A stretch of 64,000 nt of DNA from Thermodesulfovibrio aggregans (GTDB lineage Bacteria > Nitrospirota > Thermodesulfovibrionia > Thermodesulfovibrionales > Thermodesulfovibrionaceae): contig NZ_BCNO01000001.1 of assembly GCF_001514535.1 (NCBI RefSeq), forward strand, positions 248,001 through 312,000, written 5' to 3'. This document shows positions 8,947-16,635 of this stretch, in pieces (position 1 is the stretch's first letter; each line of letters starts with the position of its first letter). The notes beneath the pieces are model-generated. The model was not told the origin of the DNA, did no database searches, and saw only the letters and a program-made list of their open reading frames with translations. A program made the position numbers and the translations under genes.

Positions 8947-9704
8947 AGTCTTTCCTTTTGGCGGTCTCTCACAAATGACTCCAGCTTTGCTCTTAAGAAA
9001 TAGGGATTCATTCCAGCTTCTATACCAAGAACTCCTTCAACCATTAATTCCATAAGAAGTATTTCATCTTCAAGTTTATTGACTATTCTTTTTGCTATCG
9101 GAATAAATATGAGATTTGCTGAGCCAACTCCATAAATGGTTGCAACAAAGGCTGTTGCTATACCTATCCCTATCTTTGATGGGTCGGTTACGTTTTTTAA
9201 GACATGTATAAGTCCCAATACAGCACCAATAATACCGATAGTAGGAGCATATCCTCCTGCAGATTCATAAACCTTTGCAGCTCGCCTTATAGTTTCTTCA
9301 TAATTATAAATCTCCTGAGAAAGAGATTCTTTAATTATGCTTGGAGAAACTCCATCAATTACATAGGAAATTCCTCTTTTCAAAAATGGATCTTCAATTA
9401 TCTCAAGTTCCTCCTGCAGAGCCAGAATTCCTCTTCTTCTGGCTATAACTAATAGATCAAGAATAGTTTCTATAATCCTGTCAAAATCAGCTTCTCTTTT
9501 AAAAAATATAAACTTTAAACTAACCAGAGCTGTAACTAAATCTTTAAATGGAAAACTTAAAACAGTAGCTCCAAATGTTCCTCCAAATACGATAATAGCT
9601 GCTGCCACTTGAACAAGATGGGCAGTTGTGCCTCCTTCAGCAATATTCCCAGCAATTATGGCACCAACACCTATAATTAACCCAAGTAAAGCTACTAAAT
9701 CCAT
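8943..9704 (-). CDS. Second MotA-like stator protein (MotC/PomA type)
   Basis: A 253-residue MotA/PomA-type channel protein starting MDLVALLGLIIG. It has four hydrophobic segments, including GGYAPTIGIIGAVLGLIHVL and GIATAFVATIYGVG. The reading frame stays open upstream to 10016, but that part lies antisense to miaA and lacks family similarity, so the ATG at 9704 is used. It is the first gene of the motility operon: stator A2, stator B2, PilZ, motA, motB. Two different stator pairs may use different ions or loads (inference). Confidence 0.92.
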   Translation of the reverse strand: MDLVALLGLIIGVGAIIAGNIAEGGTTAHLVQVAAAIIVFGGTFGATVLSFPFKDLVTALVSLKFIFFKREADFDRIIETILDLLVIARRRGILALQEELEIIEDPFLKRGISYVIDGVSPSIIKESLSQEIYNYEETIRRAAKVYESAGGYAPTIGIIGAVLGLIHVLKNVTDPSKIGIGIATAFVATIYGVGSANLIFIPIAKRIVNKLEDEILLMELMVEGVLGIEAGMNPYFLRAKLESFVRDRQKERL

Positions 9705-9749
9705 CTTTAAAATTATAAAAGTATAAACAAAATTTGGCAACAATGCTTG

Positions 9750-9762
9750 TATAATAAATTTG
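9750..9762 (+). promoter_or_regulatory. Putative -10 box of miaA
   Basis: TATAAT at 9750-9755 ends 7 nt before the miaA ATG, with no Shine-Dalgarno sequence. No convincing -35 box is seen at 16-18 nt. It suggests a leaderless or nearly leaderless message. Confidence 0.35.
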
Positions 9763-10722
9763 ATGGAGAGAAAAATTATCATACTTTTAGGTCCTACAGG
9801 AGTAGGAAAAACAGAGGTATCAATTGAACTTGCCAAACTTTTAAATGCTGAAATAATAAGTTCAGACTCAATGCAGATATATAGATACATGGATATCGGA
9901 ACAGCAAAGCCCAATTTAGAGCAAAGACAAGAAATAATGCACCACATGATAGATATTATTAATCCATGGGAATATTTCAGCACTGGAACATATATTGAAA
10001 AAGTGAAAGAAATCATAGAGGATATTTTTCAAAGGAACAAAATTCCATTGATTGTTGGAGGAACGGGTCTTTATTTAAGAGCTATGACAGAGGGAATTTT
10101 TGAAGGTCCTGATACTGACTGGAATTTAAGAAAAAAACTTTTAGAAGAAGAAAAAGCCCAACCAGGCAAGTTATATGAACTTCTCAAAGAAATTGATCCT
10201 GATTATGCTAAAAAAATTAATCCAGCTGATTTAAGAAGAACTGTAAGAGCTCTGGAAGTTTTTTTCAAAGAAAGAAAAAATATAACAGAGTTCCAAATTA
10301 AATTCACAAAGCCCCTACCCTATGATTTTATTAAAATAGGACTTACAAGAGATCGCAAGATACTATATAGAATGATTGAAGAGAGAGTTGATGAAATGAT
10401 TAAAAAGGGGTTAGTTGAAGAAGTAAGAATTGTCTTAAATTTGATAAAGAAAAAAGCAACTGGAGACTTTCCATTACCTGCGTTACAAGCCATAGGTTAC
10501 AAGGAAATTGCAGGTTATCTGGCTGATTTGTACAATCTTGAGGAAGCAATTAGACTTACAAAAAAAAGAACAAAAATGTACGCAAAAAGGCAGTTTACAT
10601 GGTTTAAAAAAGAAAAAAATATAAATTGGTTTGATATAACCGAACTTCATGATCCTCAAATAATTGCAGAGAAAATTTTTCATTTTTTAAAAAAGATGTT
10701 GAATTTAGTGACTATAATGTAA
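9763..10722 (+). CDS. miaA: tRNA dimethylallyltransferase
   Basis: Adds the dimethylallyl group to A37 of tRNAs that read UNN codons. The P-loop GPTGVGKT lies at residues 10-17, followed by the family segments SSDSMQIYRYMDIGTAKP, HHMIDI and GGTGLYLRA. The C-terminal part carries YAKRQFTWFKK, typical of MiaA. At 319 residues it is complete. A TTG immediately upstream (9760) could add one residue. It is divergent from the stator operon and lies ahead of the rpsP group. Confidence 0.95.
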   Translation: MERKIIILLGPTGVGKTEVSIELAKLLNAEIISSDSMQIYRYMDIGTAKPNLEQRQEIMHHMIDIINPWEYFSTGTYIEKVKEIIEDIFQRNKIPLIVGGTGLYLRAMTEGIFEGPDTDWNLRKKLLEEEKAQPGKLYELLKEIDPDYAKKINPADLRRTVRALEVFFKERKNITEFQIKFTKPLPYDFIKIGLTRDRKILYRMIEERVDEMIKKGLVEEVRIVLNLIKKKATGDFPLPALQAIGYKEIAGYLADLYNLEEAIRLTKKRTKMYAKRQFTWFKKEKNINWFDITELHDPQIIAEKIFHFLKKMLNLVTIM

Positions 10723-10763
10723 TATATTTAATAGTTATAGAATTCATCACTTGGAGGTAAAAA

Positions 10764-11000
10764 TTGGTTAGAATAAGACTAATGAGGTTAGGTGCAAAGA
10801 AAAAACCATTTTACAGAGTTGTTGTTGCCGATGCAAGAGCTCGTAGAAATGGTCCTTTTATTGAAATTGTGGGTACCTATAATCCTAAAACAGACCCACC
10901 AGAAATTAATCTAAAGATGGATAGAGTTAATTACTGGTTAGAGAAGGGAGCACAGCCTTCTGATACTGTTAAAAAGTTAATTGAAAGGGTTTCTGCTTAA
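10764..11000 (+). CDS. rpsP: 30S ribosomal protein S16
   Basis: A 78-residue ribosomal protein with the full S16 pattern: [21 protein letters not shown], then [12 protein letters not shown] and [12 protein letters not shown]. Translation starts at TTG after a clear GGAGG. It opens the conserved rpsP-khpA-trmD-rplS group, which here lacks rimM. Confidence 0.97.
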   Translation: MVRIRLMRLGAKKKPFYRVVVADARARRNGPFIEIVGTYNPKTDPPEINLKMDRVNYWLEKGAQPSDTVKKLIERVSA

Positions 11001-11001
11001 C

Positions 11002-11021
11002 ATACCCATTGAGGGTATTTT
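11002..11021 (+). terminator. Weak hairpin between rpsP and khpA
   Basis: ATACCC (11002-11007) pairs perfectly with GGGTAT (11013-11018) across a 5-nt loop and is followed by a short T run. The stem is only 6 bp, so it is more likely a weak attenuator or an mRNA-stabilising hairpin than a full terminator. Confidence 0.35.
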
Positions 11022-11048
11022 ACTACTCTTTTGCACGGAGGTTAGAAC

Positions 11049-11285
11049 ATGAGCATGAAGACACTCATTGAGACAATGGCAAAGTCACTGGTTGACAAAC
11101 CAGAGGAGGTTAAGGTCACTGAGATTGAGGGTGAGAAAACCACTGTATATGAACTCAGAGTTGCTCCAAGTGATCTTGGTAAGGTTATTGGAAAGCAGGG
11201 TAAAACTGCAAGGGCTATGAGGACCATTCTTGGTGCAGCTGGAACAAAAGTTGGCAAAAGATGTGTCCTTGAAATCTTAGAATAG
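11049..11285 (+). CDS. khpA: KH-domain RNA-binding protein KhpA
   Basis: A 78-residue single KH-domain protein with the GxxG-type loop in [15 protein letters not shown] (about residues 46-60). KhpA-type proteins bind RNA and commonly sit between rpsP and rimM/trmD, as here. An ACGGAGG ribosome binding site (around 11036-11042) precedes the ATG. A strong terminator follows, which separates it from trmD. Confidence 0.92.
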   Translation: MSMKTLIETMAKSLVDKPEEVKVTEIEGEKTTVYELRVAPSDLGKVIGKQGKTARAMRTILGAAGTKVGKRCVLEILE

Positions 11286-11307
11286 TCCATTAAAAGAATT
11301 AAATAAA

Positions 11308-11334
11308 GGGCGTGCATTCACGCCCTTTTCTTTT
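11308..11334 (+). terminator. Rho-independent terminator after khpA
   Basis: GGGCGTG (11308-11314) pairs perfectly with CACGCCC (11319-11325) over a CATT loop and runs into TTTTCTTTT. It ends the rpsP-khpA transcript and leaves trmD to its own promoter. Confidence 0.88.
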
Positions 11335-11399
11335 GATTTTAAAAAGAGAAGCAGAAATAAGAATGGAATTATTTTTTAATAAAGTCTTTACTAACATTT

Positions 11400-12167
11400 A
11401 TGAAATTTGAAGTTTTAACAATATTTCCTGAAGTAATTGAGTGTTACCTGAAACATGGAGTTGTTGGACGGGCATTAAATAAAGGAATCGCAGAAGTGAA
11501 AGTATACAATTTGAGAGATTTTACAACTGACAGACACAGGAAAGTAGATGACTATCCCTATGGTGGTGGTGCTGGAATGGTTATGCAGATAGAGCCCTTT
11601 TACAATGCATTGAGACATATTAAGAGCGATGGAATACCAAGAAAGGTGATATTACTTTCACCTCAGGGAAGAAGATTCAGTCAGAGGATTGCTAAAGAGT
11701 TTTATAAAGAAGAGAAAACTCTTACTCTAATATGCGGCAGATATGAAGGTATTGATGAGAGGATCAAAGCCTTTGTGGATGAGGAAATCTCAATTGGAGA
11801 TTATGTTTTAAGTGGTGGAGAACTTGCAGCATTGGTTATAATAGATAGTGTTGTAAGACTTATTCCTGGAGCACTTGGTGATGAGCTTTCAGCAGAGGAG
11901 GATTCATTCATGAAAGGATTTCTAGATTATCCTCACTATACAAGGCCTGAGGAGTTTGAAGGAATGAGAGTACCAGATATTCTTTTGAGTGGAGACCATA
12001 AAAAAATAGCTCTCTGGAGAAAGAAAGAAGCACTCAGGAACACATTAAAAAACAGACCTGATCTATTGAAAAACTTATCCGCCGAAGATATGAAAATTCT
12101 TAAAGAGCTTTGCTCTGAAATAAATAAAAAAATTCTGGAGGGAGTCCATGAACCAGTTAATAATTAG
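11400..12167 (+). CDS. trmD: tRNA (guanine37-N1)-methyltransferase
   Basis: Methylates G37 of tRNAs using SAM. The 255 residues contain the deep-trefoil-knot motifs of Trm[21 protein letters not shown] and [15 protein letters not shown]. No Shine-Dalgarno sequence is seen. TACTAA at 11389-11394 lies 5 nt before the ATG and may be a -10 box. rimM, which usually precedes trmD, is missing here. It overlaps rplS by 20 nt. Confidence 0.96.
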   Translation: MKFEVLTIFPEVIECYLKHGVVGRALNKGIAEVKVYNLRDFTTDRHRKVDDYPYGGGAGMVMQIEPFYNALRHIKSDGIPRKVILLSPQGRRFSQRIAKEFYKEEKTLTLICGRYEGIDERIKAFVDEEISIGDYVLSGGELAALVIIDSVVRLIPGALGDELSAEEDSFMKGFLDYPHYTRPEEFEGMRVPDILLSGDHKKIALWRKKEALRNTLKNRPDLLKNLSAEDMKILKELCSEINKKILEGVHEPVNN

Positions 12168-12510
12168 ATCCATAGAGGAGAGATTTAAAAAGAGTGAAAT
12201 TCCTGATTTTAAACCAGGAGATACTGTAAAGGTTCATGTAAAGGTAAAAGAGGGAGATAAAGAAAGAATTCAGGTTTTTGAAGGAGTTGTTATTGCCAGA
12301 AGAGGCGGAGGATTAAGAGAAACCTTTACTGTAAGGAAAATCTCCTTTGGAGTAGGAGTTGAGCGTGTATTTCCTCTTCACAGCCCCATAATTGACAAAA
12401 TTGAAGTTGTAAGAAGGGGCGATGTAAGAAGAGCTAAACTCTATTATCTCAGAACAAAGAAAGGTAAAGAGGCAAAGGTTAAGGAAAAGACAGACTATCA
12501 AAAGGCATGA
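12148..12510 (+). CDS. rplS: 50S ribosomal protein L19
   Basis: A 120-residue ribosomal protein. The segments [35 protein letters not shown] and [13 protein letters not shown] are those of L19. A GGAGGG ribosome binding site sits inside the end of trmD, and the gene overlaps trmD by 20 nt and rnhB by 4 nt. Confidence 0.97.
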   Translation: MNQLIIRSIEERFKKSEIPDFKPGDTVKVHVKVKEGDKERIQVFEGVVIARRGGGLRETFTVRKISFGVGVERVFPLHSPIIDKIEVVRRGDVRRAKLYYLRTKKGKEAKVKEKTDYQKA

Positions 12511-13112
12511 ATCTTTTTGCCTTTGATGAGTCTTTTTTTGCGCAGGGATACAGTAGCATTGCCGGTATAGATGAGGCTGGAAGAGGTTGCCTTGCAGGTC
12601 CTATTGTTGCAGCCTGTGTTAGTTTCAGAGATAATGTATTTATTGAGGGGATAAGGGATTCAAAAGAATTAACTCCCGAGCAGAGAGAAAACCTCTTTGA
12701 GCAAATCATCAGTAATGCTTTTGTGGGAGTTGGTATTATTGATGTAGATATAATTGACAGAATAAATATTCTTGAAGCAACCCGGCTTGCGATGATTAAA
12801 GCCTATGAAAATCTTGGAAGAAAAGTTGAACTTTTACTGATAGATGCTGTTTCCCTGCCAGAGTTAAAAATTCCACAGAAAGCTATCATAAAAGGAGACC
12901 GAAAGAGCGCCTTAATTGCCTCTGCAAGCATCATAGCCAAAGTTACAAGAGATAAAATAATGAAAGACTACCATGAAAAATACAGTCACTATGGTTTTGA
13001 CAGACATAAAGGATATGCTACAAAAGAGCATCTACAGGCTTTAAAAAAATTTGGTCCCTGTCCCATTCACAGAAAAAGCTTTTCTCCTGTAAGAGAATTA
13101 ATGTTATTCTAA
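12507..13112 (+). CDS. rnhB: Ribonuclease HII
   Basis: Cleaves the RNA strand of RNA-DNA hybrids and removes single misincorporated ribonucleotides. The catalytic acidic pair is in [13 protein letters not shown] near residue 20. Further family segments are [31 protein letters not shown] and HKGYATKEH. It is complete at 201 residues and overlaps rplS by 4 nt. Confidence 0.96.
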   Translation: MNLFAFDESFFAQGYSSIAGIDEAGRGCLAGPIVAACVSFRDNVFIEGIRDSKELTPEQRENLFEQIISNAFVGVGIIDVDIIDRINILEATRLAMIKAYENLGRKVELLLIDAVSLPELKIPQKAIIKGDRKSALIASASIIAKVTRDKIMKDYHEKYSHYGFDRHKGYATKEHLQALKKFGPCPIHRKSFSPVRELMLF

Positions 13113-13115
13113 TAA

Positions 13116-15440
13116 ATGAAACGCCTTCACATAAAGGTTAAAGGAGTAGTTCAGGGAGTAGGCTTCAGACCCTTTGTCTATAATCTTGCAAAAAGCCTCA
13201 ATTTAAAAGGATATGTTACTAATACATCAAAGGGAGTCACCATTGAGGTAGAAGGTGAAAGAGTCTTTGATTTTTTGAGTAAATTACAGAATGAAACACC
13301 ACCCCTTGCAAAGATTTACTCAATTGATACACAGGAACTTCCACCAAATAATTATCAAAGTTTTGAGATCATTGAAAGTATTGATGATGCTGGATTTACC
13401 CATGTATCAGAGGATGTTTCAATATGTGGGGACTGCTTGAAAGAGCTCTTCACACCTTCTGACAGAAGATATCTCTATCCTTTTATAAACTGCACAAACT
13501 GTGGACCCCGTTACACAATTACAATGAAAGTTCCCTATGACAGACCAAATACAACAATGGCAGTATTTAAGATGTGTCCTGAATGTGAAAGAGAATACAA
13601 AGACCCATCAAACAGAAGATTTCATGCCCAGCCAAATGCATGCCCTGTATGTGGTCCGAGCGTGAGGCTCTTTTTAAAGACCGATGGAGAATTAAAAGAG
13701 CTTGAAAACCCCATTCCAGAAACTATAAGGCTTATAAAAAAAGGGAAAATTCTTGCAATAAGGGGACTTGGTGGATTTCATCTATGCTGTGATGCAAAAA
13801 ATAAAGATGCGATAGAGGAATTGAGAAAGAGAAAGAAAAGAAGCAACAAGCCCTTTGCCTTAATGAGTCCTGATATAAAATCCATAGAAAAATTCTGCCA
13901 TGTATCAGATGCTGAAAAAAAGATTCTCACTTCCCTTTCCCGTCCCATTGTTCTTTTAAGAAAAAAGCCTGATTGCTCTCTTCCAGAAGCTCTTGCTCCG
14001 AATAATGCCTGTCTTGGATTTATGCTACCCTACACCCCCCTTCACTATCTTTTGTTTTACTATCCCTCACAAAATAGTTATGTCTCATTGCAGCCTCACT
14101 TTGAGGCACTGGTTATGACAAGTGGAAACATCTCTGAAGAACCAATAATTACAAAAAACGAAGAGGCACTTGAAAAACTCCTTAATGTGGCAGATGCTTT
14201 TTTGTTGCACAACAGAGACATTTTCATGCGTGTTGATGACTCTGTTGTGAGAGAGCTTGAAGGGAAAATTTACTTTATAAGAAGGGCAAGGGGATTTGTT
14301 CCAAAGGCAATACCTCTAAAAGAAGAAATGCCTGATGTTCTTGGCGCAGGTGCTGACTTAAAGAATACTTTTACACTTATAAAATCCAGCTATGCCATAA
14401 TGAGCCAGCACATAGGAGACATGGAAAATCTTGAGACTCTTGAGTTTTATGAGGAAGTTTTAGATAACTTAAAGTCAGTGTATCGCATTGAACCTCAGGC
14501 AGTAGGACATGATTTGCATCCCATGTATTTTTCAACCCAATGGGCAAAGGATTATGCTGAAAAAAAAGACATTCCAGCTTTTGCTCTTCAGCATCACTAC
14601 TGCCATATAGCCTCTTTGATGGCAGAGTACGGATTGGATGAACTCTTTGGAATTGCCTTTGATGGAACAGGCTATGGCACTGATGGCACAATCTGGGGAA
14701 GTGAGTTTTTATACTGCACTGTAAAAGATTTTCAGAGGCTTGTCCATTTAAAACCTTTGAGACTACCCGGTGGTGAAAATGCCATCAAGGAATGTTCAAG
14801 GATAGCGTTTTCTCTGATTGATGATGTTTTTGGAGAAGATATTGATTTAATAAAGAAACTACCTCCTGCAAAGGCTCTGGATGAGAGCAAAATCAAGCAA
14901 ATACTTAAAATAAAAAGACTTACCCAATTCAGCCCTCTTTCATCAGGAATGGGAAGACTTTTTGACGGAGTTTCCTCTCTAATTGGTGTTTGTCACTACA
15001 ACACATTTGAAGCAGAGGCAGCAATAGCCCTTGAAAGCTTAATTGATGTCGGTATGGAGTTTTCTGAAAAGGACTCCTATTCTTTTGATTTGGTAATTTC
15101 TTCCAATGAGCCTGTGATAATAGATTACAAGCCAATGATCAGGCAGATAGTTGATGACTTCCATAAAAGAACCCCTTCTTTCATTTCATGGAAATTTCAT
15201 AACAGCATAATCAAAATAATCATTGAACTTACTCAATACTTCAGAGAAAAAATGGGCTTTGATAGTGTTGGATTAAGCGGTGGAGTATTTCAGAATGCCT
15301 ATTTAATCAGGGAAACAATAAAAGCCCTTAAAAAAATAGGCATAAAGCCACTTTATCACATAAATGTCCCGAGCAATGATGCCTGCATCTCACTTGGACA
15401 GGCTTACATAGTTGGTAAAAGGCTTTTGTCTCATCTATGA
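13116..15440 (+). CDS. hypF: [NiFe]-hydrogenase maturation carbamoyltransferase HypF
   Basis: Makes the carbamoyl group used for the cyanide ligands of the NiFe active site. The 774 residues show the standard order: an acylphosphatase domain (1-90, VVQGVGFRPFVYNL), paired zinc fingers (CGDC, CTNCG, CPECE, CPVCG between about 105 and 185), a YrdC domain (about 190-370), and a Kae1-like carbamoyltransferase domain with HHYCHIASLMAEYG and FDGTGYGTDG. It starts 3 nt after rnhB and overlaps the next gene by 4 nt. The other hyp genes and hydrogenase genes are not in this window. Confidence 0.96.
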   Translation: MKRLHIKVKGVVQGVGFRPFVYNLAKSLNLKGYVTNTSKGVTIEVEGERVFDFLSKLQNETPPLAKIYSIDTQELPPNNYQSFEIIESIDDAGFTHVSEDVSICGDCLKELFTPSDRRYLYPFINCTNCGPRYTITMKVPYDRPNTTMAVFKMCPECEREYKDPSNRRFHAQPNACPVCGPSVRLFLKTDGELKELENPIPETIRLIKKGKILAIRGLGGFHLCCDAKNKDAIEELRKRKKRSNKPFALMSPDIKSIEKFCHVSDAEKKILTSLSRPIVLLRKKPDCSLPEALAPNNACLGFMLPYTPLHYLLFYYPSQNSYVSLQPHFEALVMTSGNISEEPIITKNEEALEKLLNVADAFLLHNRDIFMRVDDSVVRELEGKIYFIRRARGFVPKAIPLKEEMPDVLGAGADLKNTFTLIKSSYAIMSQHIGDMENLETLEFYEEVLDNLKSVYRIEPQAVGHDLHPMYFSTQWAKDYAEKKDIPAFALQHHYCHIASLMAEYGLDELFGIAFDGTGYGTDGTIWGSEFLYCTVKDFQRLVHLKPLRLPGGENAIKECSRIAFSLIDDVFGEDIDLIKKLPPAKALDESKIKQILKIKRLTQFSPLSSGMGRLFDGVSSLIGVCHYNTFEAEAAIALESLIDVGMEFSEKDSYSFDLVISSNEPVIIDYKPMIRQIVDDFHKRTPSFISWKFHNSIIKIIIELTQYFREKMGFDSVGLSGGVFQNAYLIRETIKALKKIGIKPLYHINVPSNDACISLGQAYIVGKRLLSHL

Positions 15441-16600
15441 GACTTTCATTGATAGAATATCCTTTAAATATTGAGAAAATAACAGGTTATTTTATCAGAA
15501 GAAAAAATCGCTTTGTAGTTACTGCCGAAGTTAATGGAGAAATCAGAGATTGCCATCTCCCAAATCCGGGAAGACTATGGGAACTTTTAATTCCAGGGCA
15601 GACTGAGCTGGTTCTTGTGAAAAATCCTGAACCTCAACAACTTCCATTTACAGTTTTAGCTTGCAGAAAAAACAGTAACTTCGTATTGCTTCACACTCAT
15701 CTAACTAACAGAGTCATAAAAACTCTAATCAATGAAGGTAGAATATCATTTTACAAAGGATTCAAAGTAAAGGCTGAGGAAGTTAAACTTTCACACAGCC
15801 GAATTGATCTGCTTCTTGAAGGTAATGGTGAAAAGCTCTATCTTGAGGTAAAAACCTGCACTCTTTTTGGAGAAAAGATTGCCATGTTTCCCGATGCTGT
15901 AACTGAGAGAGGTAAAAAGCATCTTATTGAGCTAAAAGAGATGGCAGTGAGAGGTATTAAAACGTCGGTTCTTTTTGTTGTAATGAGCCCTCAGGTAGAG
16001 TATTTTCTTCCTGCCTATCATATTGATTATGAATTTTCAAAAGCTTTTATGGAAGTTAAGGATAAAGTTGACCTAAAAGCTATTGCCCTTGGTTGGGACA
16101 GAAGTTTCAGCTATGTAACAAAAGTTAAGGAGTTGAAAATTCCTTATTCATTCATCAAGAATGCACTCAAAGAAAGAGGAGTGTATCTGCTACTCATTTA
16201 CCTTGAAAAGCCTGAATTAATAAGAATTGGTAAACTTGGAGAAATAGATTTTCCCTCTGGTTACTATGTCTATGTTGGCAAGGCAATGGATGGTCTATTC
16301 AGTAGAATTGCAAGACACAAAAGAAAAATAAAGAAACTACACTGGCACATTGACTATCTTTTAAATAAGGCAAAAGTTATTAAGGACATACCAATACTGA
16401 GTGACAGTGATATTGAATGTGTGGTAGCTGAGAGTCTAAACAAAATTTGTGATAATCCAATTCCCAACTTCGGCTGCTCAGACTGCCAATGTAGCAGTCA
16501 TCTATTCTATTTCAGTGAAAATCCAATTTTTAGGAGAGAGTTTGTTGACATGGTGAATTATTACAGGATGGATATCAATACTTTGAATGAGAAAAGCTAA
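15437..16600 (+). CDS. SfsA nuclease fused to a DUF123 (GIY-YIG-like) domain
   Basis: A 387-residue two-domain protein. Residues 1 to about 235 are SfsA: CHLPNPGRL, then SHSRIDLLL, EVKTCTLF and FPDAVTERGKKHL, the last group resembling a PD-(D/E)xK-type site. Residues from about 240 are DUF123: GVYLLLIYL, FPSGYYVYVGKA, LHWHIDYLL and FGCSDCQCSSHLFYF, a GIY-YIG-related nuclease domain. E. coli SfsA is about 235 residues with no such tail. The start codon overlaps the hypF stop by 4 nt. It lies directly before the helicase-methylase cassette but has its own separation. The fusion suggests a nucleic-acid processing enzyme of unknown target. Confidence 0.88.
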   Translation: MRLSLIEYPLNIEKITGYFIRRKNRFVVTAEVNGEIRDCHLPNPGRLWELLIPGQTELVLVKNPEPQQLPFTVLACRKNSNFVLLHTHLTNRVIKTLINEGRISFYKGFKVKAEEVKLSHSRIDLLLEGNGEKLYLEVKTCTLFGEKIAMFPDAVTERGKKHLIELKEMAVRGIKTSVLFVVMSPQVEYFLPAYHIDYEFSKAFMEVKDKVDLKAIALGWDRSFSYVTKVKELKIPYSFIKNALKERGVYLLLIYLEKPELIRIGKLGEIDFPSGYYVYVGKAMDGLFSRIARHKRKIKKLHWHIDYLLNKAKVIKDIPILSDSDIECVVAESLNKICDNPIPNFGCSDCQCSSHLFYFSENPIFRREFVDMVNYYRMDINTLNEKS

Positions 16601-16629
16601 TTGAAAAAAATCATTAAATTTGATAACAT
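16601..16629 (+). promoter_or_regulatory. Promoter of the defence-type cassette
   Basis: TTGAAA (16601-16606), a 17-nt spacer and TAACAT (16624-16629), with an extended -10 TG at 16621-16622. The helicase ATG at 16636 begins 6 nt after the -10 box and there is no Shine-Dalgarno sequence, so the message is probably leaderless. Confidence 0.6.
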
Positions 16630-16635
16630 TTTTTA

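Noticed and set aside
9705-10016. N-terminal extension of the second MotA-like protein
   Set aside because: The extra 104 codons are antisense to miaA and unlike any MotA. The family N-terminus MDLVALLG begins at 9704.
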